Shown here in pieces: positions 28,947 to 33,652 of a stretch of 33,652 bases of DNA (positions are counted from its first letter, which is position 1; each line of letters begins with the position of its first letter). This DNA comes from a virus. The position numbers were made by a program, and so were the translations under genes. The notes beneath the pieces are model-generated. The model was not told the origin of the DNA, ran no database searches, and saw only the letters and a list, made by a program, of their open reading frames with translations. The DNA is taken from positions 1 through 33,652 of the IMG/VR virus record IMGVR_UViG_3300035670_000794; one strand, given 5' to 3'.

Positions 28947-29089
28947 TGGAAAAAGAAAAAGATTACGTATGTATTGTTTGTGGTCATCGTCTTGCTGAAT
29001 CAGACTACCTTTCTCTACCAGAAGAAGTTGGTTGCCCAGAATGTGGTGTTTCAAAGCATGATTACTACTTAGAAGATTTTGGAGATTGA
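28946..29089 (+). CDS. Rubredoxin-like protein, partner of the rubrerythrin
   Basis: 47 residues with two Cys pairs, YVCIVCGH and GCPECGVSKHDY, spaced as in the iron site of a rubredoxin domain. The start ATG overlaps the rubrerythrin TAA as TAATG, so translation is coupled. In most bacteria this domain is fused to the C-terminus of rubrerythrin; here it is a separate chain that would donate electrons to the diiron centre. Confidence 0.88.
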   Translation: MEKEKDYVCIVCGHRLAESDYLSLPEEVGCPECGVSKHDYYLEDFGD

Positions 29090-29097
29090 TATATACT

Positions 29098-29191
29098 GGA
29101 AGAGTTAGCCGAGTTTGGTCTAGCGGCAGCAGTCTTGAAAACTGAAGGCTCAGAAATGGGTGTGTGAGTTCGAATCTCACCTCTTCCGCCA
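29098..29191 (+). tRNA. tRNA-Ser (TGA)
   Basis: 94 bases with long variable arm; acceptor GGAAGAG/CTCTTCC, G73, CCA; loop CTTGAAA; T-arm TGAGTTCGAATCTCA. Starts 8 bases after the rubredoxin stop. Confidence 0.95.
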
Positions 29192-29210
29192 ACATCACTA
29201 AGGAGATATC

Positions 29211-29414
29211 ATGGCACCAAGAAAACGAGTAGAAAAACCTAAACCTCTAAAAGAGTATCCTACAAAAACTACAACAACGGTTGTAGATAAATTAAAGCAT
29301 CCTGATGGCACCATTGAGGGTGAGTATAGTAGAAGTGTCTATGTCAATAATGAATTGGTCAGTTTTGATATCGATTGGGATAAATTAAAAGACTACATGA
29401 AGAAGGTTGGCTGA
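29211..29414 (+). CDS. Small basic protein whose 3' end overlaps a tRNA
   Basis: 67 residues, AAGGAG before the ATG. Lys/Thr/Pro-rich N-terminus (MAPRKRVEKPKPLKEYPTKT) and a short folded-looking end (YVNNELVSFDIDWDKLKDYM). The last 14 bases, including the stop, are also the first bases of tRNA-Ser(GCT), so tRNA maturation would cut the message at its stop codon. Function unknown. Confidence 0.7.
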   Translation: MAPRKRVEKPKPLKEYPTKTTTTVVDKLKHPDGTIEGEYSRSVYVNNELVSFDIDWDKLKDYMKKVG

Positions 29415-29492
29415 GTGGTCGAAAGCAGCGGTTTGCTAAACCGTAGGCTGGCGAAAGCTGGCCCATGGGTTCGAATCCCATACCTTCTGCCA
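29401..29492 (+). tRNA. tRNA-Ser (GCT)
   Basis: 92 bases with long variable arm; acceptor AGAAGGT/ACCTTCT, G73, CCA; loop TTGCTAA in stem GCGGT/ACCGT; T-arm TGGGTTCGAATCCCA. Overlaps the end of the preceding CDS. Confidence 0.94.
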
Positions 29493-29497
29493 GAAAT

Positions 29498-29571
29498 GCG
29501 GGTATGATGTAATGGTAACCTACAACTTTGCCAAAGTTGATTTGCGAGTTCGATTCTCGCTACCCGCTCCA
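29498..29571 (+). tRNA. tRNA-Gly (GCC)
   Basis: Acceptor GCGGGTA/TACCCGC, T73, CCA; anticodon stem CAACT/AGTTG with loop TTGCCAA; T-arm CGAGTTCGATTCTCG. Last tRNA of the cluster. Confidence 0.95.
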
Positions 29572-29589
29572 TATAAAAAGGAGTAAATC

Positions 29590-30069
29590 GTGAAACTGAA
29601 TTTGGCTGAAGTAACATCGTTCATCGAAAGTCAAAGCCCTGAAACTAAAATTTACATTGGCTGTGACTCTGAACGTTACAAAAAAGATAACATCTGGTAT
29701 GCTGATTTTACTCTTGCAATTGTAGTCCACATTGATGGTAAACATGGTTGCAGAATCTTTGGTGAAGTTCAGACGGAACGTGATTACGACCAGAAAGCAT
29801 CTAAGCCAACTTATCGGTTGATGACGGAAGTCTACAAAATTTCGGAGTTGTATCTTAAACTGGCTGACGTACTGGTGGACCGAGATGTAGAAGTGCACCT
29901 GGACATCAATCCTAACGAGGAGCACAATAGCAGCGTGGTGCTGTCACAAGCGATTGGATACATCAAGGGCACTTGTAACGTGATTCCTTTAGTCAAACCA
30001 CAAGCATTTGCAGCGTCTTACTGTGCAGACAGGCTCAAAGAAATCATGGCCAATCGGCGAGTTGCATAA
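29590..30069 (+). CDS. RNase H-fold protein, YkuK/DUF458-like
   Basis: 159 residues from a GTG start with AAAAGGAGT upstream. IYIGCDSERYK at 21-31 supplies a first acidic pair; VEVHLDINPNEEHNSSVVLS, then GYIKGTCNV and VKPQAFAASYCADRL, match the DUF458 family (B. subtilis YkuK type), which has an RNase H-like fold and no settled function. Ends 12 bases before an intrinsic terminator. Confidence 0.82.
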   Translation: MKLNLAEVTSFIESQSPETKIYIGCDSERYKKDNIWYADFTLAIVVHIDGKHGCRIFGEVQTERDYDQKASKPTYRLMTEVYKISELYLKLADVLVDRDVEVHLDINPNEEHNSSVVLSQAIGYIKGTCNVIPLVKPQAFAASYCADRLKEIMANRRVA

Positions 30070-30081
30070 AAACAACAGTTC

Positions 30082-30109
30082 AAAGGAGGCTTGACAGCCT
30101 CCTTTTTTT
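30082..30109 (+). terminator. Intrinsic terminator with TTGACA loop
   Basis: Perfect 9-bp stem AAAGGAGGC/GCCTCCTTT with 6-base loop TTGACA, then TTTT. Ends the cluster transcript. The loop also serves as the -35 of the overlapping promoter. Confidence 0.9.
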
Positions 30110-30119
30110 ATGAGACAAT
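30091..30119 (+). promoter_or_regulatory. Sigma70-type promoter overlapping the terminator
   Basis: TTGACA (the terminator loop), 17 bases, GACAAT. Predicted RNA start near 30126, one base before ATG 30127, giving a nearly leaderless HNH message. The -10 matches four of six bases. Confidence 0.55.
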
Positions 30120-30126
30120 GTTTCTT

Positions 30127-30597
30127 ATGAAAGATAATTACACAGCCATTTTCAATGGTGTTGAATATGATACTCGATTATATGAGGTCATTGGTACTTT
30201 AGATGGTCCAAGATTGCATATGATTAGACCGAAATGTCATAATGTTAATTGCGAAAATCCAGCCGACAATGCTGGTAATGGAAGATGGCATAAGTATTGT
30301 TCACTTCATCATAGAATGAAGTACAATATGAAGAATGGTAAGTGGATAAATCATAGAAAGAATTTTTGTGAGAACGTCGATGGTAGATTAGGATTTACTT
30401 GTACAAGCACAATTCTAATTTCCGAACAATTAGAGGTTGATCATAAGGACGGTAATAAAGCAAATAATATACCTGAAAATCTTCAGACGCTATGTGCTTG
30501 TTGTCATAGAGTTAAAACTTATAACGATAGAAAGAATTATAATTTACGATTTAAATCCAATGATAGTTACCAAGACTTTGAATCTAAACTAATTTAA
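30127..30597 (+). CDS. HNH endonuclease, probably free-standing homing type
   Basis: 156 residues from ATG 30127 (ATG 30118 is also in frame; the frame is open further upstream through the terminator). HNH core LEVDHKDGNKANNIPENLQT followed by LCACCHRVKT; zinc-site cysteines appear in CHNVNCENP and YCSLHH. Similar phage proteins nick DNA at intronless target genes to spread themselves. No ribosome site is visible and transcription is predicted to begin at the start codon. Confidence 0.87.
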   Translation: MKDNYTAIFNGVEYDTRLYEVIGTLDGPRLHMIRPKCHNVNCENPADNAGNGRWHKYCSLHHRMKYNMKNGKWINHRKNFCENVDGRLGFTCTSTILISEQLEVDHKDGNKANNIPENLQTLCACCHRVKTYNDRKNYNLRFKSNDSYQDFESKLI

Positions 30598-30610
30598 TAA
30601 GGATTACATT

Positions 30611-31168
30611 ATGCCCAATTGGTGTTACAATAATATCACTCTTCGTGGACCTCAATCCGAGATTGACCGAATTGAAAAATTCCTTAACGAACGAAAAGGT
30701 GAAAATTGGTTTGATTTCTTCCGAACCATGCCTGATGAGATCCGTGAACAAAAAGATGGGTGGTATGCATGGAATCTTGAGAACTATGGCTGCAAGTGGA
30801 ATTGTGATGCAGTTGATTGGTATGTGAATGCGGGTGAAATCAATTTTACTTTTGATTCACCGTGGGCACCACCGATTGCATTGTATGAATATATTTCTTC
30901 CGAGACAGACTTTGAAGTTGAAGCACACTATTATGAAGAAGGTATGCAGTTTGTTGGTCGGTTTGCTGATGATTATGATGACTATTACGAGTTTCAAACA
31001 TTAGAAGATTTGGATGAAATACCTGATGACATTGTAACTCATTGGGGTATCCGTGAAATGTTGGAAGATAGAGAATCGGAAGAAGACGAAGATTGGGATG
31101 CAGAGGAAGAACTTCAAAAAATTGTGGATGAAACAAATGAAAGCGAGAAAAAGAAATCTAGTGGCTAA
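30611..31168 (+). CDS. Api92-like protein (DUF1281 type)
   Basis: 185 residues. MPNWCYNNITLRGPQSEI at the start and INFTFDSPWAPPIALYEYIS in the middle are hallmarks of phage proteins with the Api92-like ferredoxin-fold domain; function unknown. The C-terminal third is very acidic (Asp/Glu runs). AAGGATT lies upstream. Its end overlaps the next tiny gene by 32 bases. Confidence 0.85.
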   Translation: MPNWCYNNITLRGPQSEIDRIEKFLNERKGENWFDFFRTMPDEIREQKDGWYAWNLENYGCKWNCDAVDWYVNAGEINFTFDSPWAPPIALYEYISSETDFEVEAHYYEEGMQFVGRFADDYDDYYEFQTLEDLDEIPDDIVTHWGIREMLEDRESEEDEDWDAEEELQKIVDETNESEKKKSSG

Positions 31169-31259
31169 GGATCTACGGACACCGAAGTATCGGATGCGAG
31201 TAGTTGTCAGCAAGAAAAGAAAACAACCTAAACACAAGGAACGGTATGATTTATCTTGA
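31137..31259 (+). CDS. Tiny very basic protein
   Basis: 40 residues, mostly Lys/Arg. NLVAKDLRTPKYRMRVVVSK resembles a tiny protein repeatedly found in T4-like phages (pattern AKxLRTPKYRMRVV), function unknown. Overlaps both neighbours (32 and 14 bases). Confidence 0.68.
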   Translation: MKARKRNLVAKDLRTPKYRMRVVVSKKRKQPKHKERYDLS

Positions 31260-31551
31260 GAACATGGGTCCACGCCAAAGCATTGCTTCAGAGTTGTTGG
31301 ATACCATTCGCTTTGGTGATTTGGATCGCATTCGTGGTGCAGGTAGTTATGCTAAGAAAAGTCTTGACAATGGTGACGCATATGTGATACCATTTGGAAA
31401 GTCTAAAGAATTCTATGGTGCAGTCCTAGTTCATACGCCTAAGAGCATTGAGATTAAATACATCCAAAACAAAAAAAGACGGAGTGTTAAATTCAAACGC
31501 TTATACGAAGTTAAACAATTTTTCTGTAAAGAGTTAGTTCATGGATTTTAA
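31246..31551 (+). CDS. Unknown 101-residue protein
   Basis: Start ATG 31246 with AAGGAA at the right distance, inside the end of the preceding gene. MIYLENMGPRQSIASELLDT then a beta-rich second half (DAYVIPFGKSKEFYGAVLVH) and basic end. Soluble, one Cys. Family not recognised. Confidence 0.72.
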   Translation: MIYLENMGPRQSIASELLDTIRFGDLDRIRGAGSYAKKSLDNGDAYVIPFGKSKEFYGAVLVHTPKSIEIKYIQNKKRRSVKFKRLYEVKQFFCKELVHGF

Positions 31552-31571
31552 ATGAGTAAAAAGGAAAAAAT

Positions 31572-32003
31572 ATGTGTCATAGTGATTATGAGCGTTGGAA
31601 AAATCATCCAGAATTGTATCGTACTTTAAGCGAAAGAAGAGAAGAAATTCTAGAATCCGCTAAGAAAAAATACATGGGCCATTATTATGGTAATCCACCT
31701 AAACCTACTAAAGAAGAACTTCAGGAGAAACTAGAACGAAACCTAAAAAAACTTAAGCGACATAAAGAACTGAGGGCGCCCTCAGTCCTCATAGAGGCGA
31801 ATGAAGAAGAGGTTAAGGAAATATATTTTCAGATTCAAAATAAAGAATATGGATCAATGAGTGATCCGGTGTATAAAAAATACAGAAAGTCTTATTATGA
31901 AAAAGATAATGCATGGGAAAACTCAGATGAACTAGATAAATTGCTTGAAGAAATAGAACAATATGATGAACTTGAGTGGGAAAAAGTAGAAAATGGAATT
32001 TAA
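31572..32003 (+). CDS. Unknown charged helical protein
   Basis: 143 residues, dominated by Lys/Glu helices (KEELQEKLERNLKKLKRHKE), acidic C-terminus. AAAAGGAAAAAAT before the ATG. No cysteines beyond residue 2 and no motif recognised. Overlaps the next gene by 11 bases. Confidence 0.72.
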   Translation: MCHSDYERWKNHPELYRTLSERREEILESAKKKYMGHYYGNPPKPTKEELQEKLERNLKKLKRHKELRAPSVLIEANEEEVKEIYFQIQNKEYGSMSDPVYKKYRKSYYEKDNAWENSDELDKLLEEIEQYDELEWEKVENGI

Positions 32004-32256
32004 GTGGAAAGAAACGCCTCAAATGAATTATTTGTACCGAGAATCAGATGGTAGAATTCTCGGTGCAGTATGGCATACTGCATTATCTACAGCTTTTTAT
32101 TCGGCTAAGATATATACCGAAACATTTCCATTTACTAATGAATGTGAGAAGTATCTTGGATATTTCATTAATGAAGGTGCTGCTAAGAGATCAGTAGAAG
32201 CATATTGGATGAAACAAGCAAACACTCTTGAATATGATGGGATTGTACCTGAATGA
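31993..32256 (+). CDS. Unknown 87-residue protein
   Basis: 87 residues. MEFKWKETPQMNYLYRESDG, then a compact hydrophobic core (ILGAVWHTALSTAFYSAKIY) and a helix (AAKRSVEAYWMKQ). Size and layout recall small phage proteins of unknown role. Ends with an ATGA overlap to the next gene. Confidence 0.7.
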   Translation: MEFKWKETPQMNYLYRESDGRILGAVWHTALSTAFYSAKIYTETFPFTNECEKYLGYFINEGAAKRSVEAYWMKQANTLEYDGIVPE

Positions 32257-32573
32257 AAAAGAAAAGGTTACTCAAAGCAGACACAATCAATCCTGAAATC
32301 AAACAACGGATCAAGCAACTTCGGTCCGTGATGTTGATTCATTCTTGTTTGTATTACGAATTGAATGATAGCGTCATGTCGGATCATGAATGGCAACAAT
32401 TCGCAGATGAGTTAACCGAATTGCAAACCAAATATCCTGATGAATGTACTATGAATTTTTACGACCAGTGGTTTGAGAATTGGGATGGCAGTACAGGATA
32501 TCATTTGCCACTCCGTGATCCTTGGGTGTACAGTAAAGCACAATACATAAGTAAATTGTATAAAGGAATGTAA
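32253..32573 (+). CDS. Stand-alone LigA domain Ia-like protein
   Basis: 106 residues. Residues about 15-62 (LRSVMLIHSCLYYELNDSVM, then SDHEWQQFADELTELQTKYP) follow the pattern of domain Ia of NAD-dependent DNA ligases (LRxxIxxHxxxYYxxDxPxxSDxEYDxLxxEL), the part that binds the nicotinamide-mononucleotide half of NAD. No adenylation domain follows, so it is not a ligase by itself. It could bind NAD-related ligands. Confidence 0.75.
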   Translation: MKKKRLLKADTINPEIKQRIKQLRSVMLIHSCLYYELNDSVMSDHEWQQFADELTELQTKYPDECTMNFYDQWFENWDGSTGYHLPLRDPWVYSKAQYISKLYKGM

Positions 32574-32574
32574 C

Positions 32575-32736
32575 ATGCTTTGGGCGATTATAAACTTTTT
32601 TGCAGCATGGTATTTTTGGACAGTATCTAAAGCAGCGTTTGATGCGAAAGAAAATTTTTCTGGTTGGTCATGTATTTTCATTAGCGCATTAAACTTTGCT
32701 TCAGCAATGAGCACTATTACACCACCTTTAAAGTGA
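32575..32736 (+). CDS. Small membrane protein
   Basis: 53 residues: a hydrophobic segment (MLWAIINFFAAWYFWTV), a polar loop (SKAAFDAKENFSG) and a second hydrophobic segment. AAAGGAATG upstream. Function unknown. Confidence 0.62.
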   Translation: MLWAIINFFAAWYFWTVSKAAFDAKENFSGWSCIFISALNFASAMSTITPPLK

Positions 32737-32739
32737 GAA

Positions 32740-32916
32740 ATGATTATGAGAAATGAAGTGAGAGAATGGCTACAAAATCGTGTACAAAGTTTACGTGAAG
32801 GTAAGCAGACGATGGATCAAATTGAAATAGATTATTACGACCATTTCTTTGAAGTGCATTCAGATATTCTTGAGACACTTTGGATTCAAGTTATGGAGGG
32901 TGAATTTGCACGGTGA
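32740..32916 (+). CDS. Small unknown protein
   Basis: 58 residues (MIMRNEVREWLQNRVQSL...), helical, acidic. ATG 32746 in frame is an alternative start. The stop of the previous gene lies 3 bases upstream. Function unknown. Confidence 0.6.
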   Translation: MIMRNEVREWLQNRVQSLREGKQTMDQIEIDYYDHFFEVHSDILETLWIQVMEGEFAR

Positions 32917-32940
32917 GTCTGATTGTAGGGAGCGAAAATA

Positions 32941-33066
32941 ATGCTGACTTTAGATCCTCTACATACATACTGGGATGTAATTGAATTTAAATTTATTGTA
33001 TTGTTTGTAACTGTAGTTGCAGCAGTTTGGGTTGGTAATTGGCTTTACGATAAAACGAAAAGGTAA
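32941..33066 (+). CDS. Small single-span membrane protein
   Basis: 41 residues with one hydrophobic stretch (FIVLFVTVVAAVWVGNWLY) and a short basic tail (DKTKR). GGGAGCG before the ATG. Function unknown. Confidence 0.6.
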   Translation: MLTLDPLHTYWDVIEFKFIVLFVTVVAAVWVGNWLYDKTKR

Positions 33067-33069
33067 ATC

Positions 33070-33327
33070 ATGGCTTACATTATGCGGAATGGTGATATTG
33101 TACCTGTAGCAATACCTGTGGGTAAGAGAATCAAAATTGGATCAATGTACAATCCACCTAGAGAAAACTATGTTGCGAACGACCAACTCTGGATACAAGA
33201 CATCTTTACATTCAACCAGATTCCTTGGTATGCTATTAAAAATAGAACGCTCAAATATTTTATCTACTTTGTATTTTGGGCGAGTGTAACTTATTCAATG
33301 GCAATGCTTGCGAGGTTCTATGGCTAA
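33070..33327 (+). CDS. Unknown protein with C-terminal membrane span
   Basis: 85 residues: polar, Pro-rich N-terminal half (GDIVPVAIPVGKRIKIGSMY) and a C-terminal hydrophobic span (YFIYFVFWASVTYSMAMLA). Starts 3 bases after the previous stop. Not recognised. Confidence 0.65.
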   Translation: MAYIMRNGDIVPVAIPVGKRIKIGSMYNPPRENYVANDQLWIQDIFTFNQIPWYAIKNRTLKYFIYFVFWASVTYSMAMLARFYG

Positions 33328-33520
33328 AGAAATCGGCAAAAGATATTGGATAGATCCACCTGAAGGATGGAGATACGGCTTTCCTAAAATCTATCATAAC
33401 GATGGAAAAAAGAATGTGTATGAGTGGTTAGTTGAGAATGGATATCCACAAGAGAAGATAGATTATCTTGGTAGATTATTTTTTACACGGTCATGGGAAG
33501 CTGAAGATGATGAAGAATAA
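33320..33520 (+). CDS. Small phage protein, RYWIDPPEGW type
   Basis: 66 residues from ATG 33320 (CGAGG upstream). The pattern KRYWIDPPEGWRYGFPKIYH and YEWLVENGYPQEKID recalls small proteins common in T4-like phages, function unknown. Overlaps the previous gene by 8 bases and the next by 14. Confidence 0.72.
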   Translation: MAKEIGKRYWIDPPEGWRYGFPKIYHNDGKKNVYEWLVENGYPQEKIDYLGRLFFTRSWEAEDDEE

Positions 33521-33652
33521 GGACCCAGAATTACAGTTAGCATTTGATGATACAATGGACTATTTGGATCGTGCATTGCTTCAGCATCATCCGTATGCTT
33601 TAGCAGCAGTCATGGTGAACTTAGGCTTTTCGTTATATAAAAGTTCATTGAG
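33507..33652 (+). CDS. Unknown protein, 3' end cut by window
   Basis: 48 codons visible (MMKNKDPELQLAFDDTMDYL...), running off the end of the window. Helical, no motif seen. Starts inside the preceding gene. Confidence 0.55.
   Translation, partial: MMKNKDPELQLAFDDTMDYLDRALLQHHPYALAAVMVNLGFSLYKSSL

Noticed and set aside
1-33652. Prophage or integration signs, transposases, insertion sequences
   Set aside because: No integrase, transposase, att-type repeat or target duplication was seen; mobile genes are limited to the GIY-YIG and HNH endonucleases.

Overview
The window looks like a stretch of a large T4-like (myovirus-type) phage genome with a Gram-negative host. The evidence is a class Ia ribonucleotide reductase operon of phage layout, ThyX, a T4-type RNase H (5'-nuclease), T4-style late promoters (TATAAATA), free-standing homing-type endonucleases, a GH19 endolysin, very tight ATGA/TAATG gene packing and 23 recognisable tRNA genes. 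Several phage proteins carry Sec signal peptides, which fits a host with a periplasm. DNA is AT-rich. No structural, terminase or polymerase genes are present, so the exact lineage and host cannot be fixed from here.

Layout. (1) 1-7656: nucleotide metabolism, rightward: thyX (5' end missing), nrdA, an unknown gene, a GIY-YIG endonuclease gene with its own late promoter, nrdB, a small zinc-ribbon gene, a RuvC-like nuclease, a ClpP-like protease and two unknown genes. (2) 7658-9755: small unknown genes around a lone CAT-anticodon tRNA. (3) 9757-10742: late-promoter-driven endolysin plus a Lys/Pro-rich protein. (4) 10739-18332: mainly leftward genes for envelope or surface proteins (His-rich secreted protein, DUF4337-like membrane protein, coiled-coil membrane proteins, a 796-residue and a 682-residue low-complexity secreted protein), interrupted by one rightward class III nucleotide cyclase gene. 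The cyclase and the DUF4337-like gene diverge from a 12-bp self-complementary sequence that reads as a T4-type late promoter on both strands. (5) 18400-22387: rightward early operon with a secreted 17-kDa-antigen-like protein, a glutaredoxin-fold protein without its cysteines, a WYL_2-like protein and RNase H, ending in a terminator. (6) 22399-24629: a second early promoter and a run of small phage proteins of unknown role. (7) 24634-29571: RNA cluster. It starts with an attenuator-like region and two strong sigma70-type promoters, then holds 22 tRNAs, with genes for a 2OG hydroxylase, metallophosphatase, rubrerythrin, rubredoxin and a small basic protein placed among them. (8) 29590-33652: YkuK-like RNase H-fold protein, terminator, HNH endonuclease, Api92-like protein, a LigA domain Ia-like protein and small membrane proteins.

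The most unusual signals are in the RNA cluster. Between tRNA-Ile and tRNA-Asp lie three copies of a 17-19 bp hairpin whose arms differ between copies by compensating base changes, so the RNA fold appears to be selected. They separate two structured, CCA-ended RNAs that do not fold as ordinary tRNAs. Just upstream, three complementary segments can form mutually exclusive hairpins, the last being an intrinsic terminator, and the stop codon of a 36-codon ORF sits in the first segment. The other notable points are the palindromic two-way late promoter and the phage-borne nucleotide cyclase it appears to drive.

All family names come from reading motifs by eye; no database search was made.
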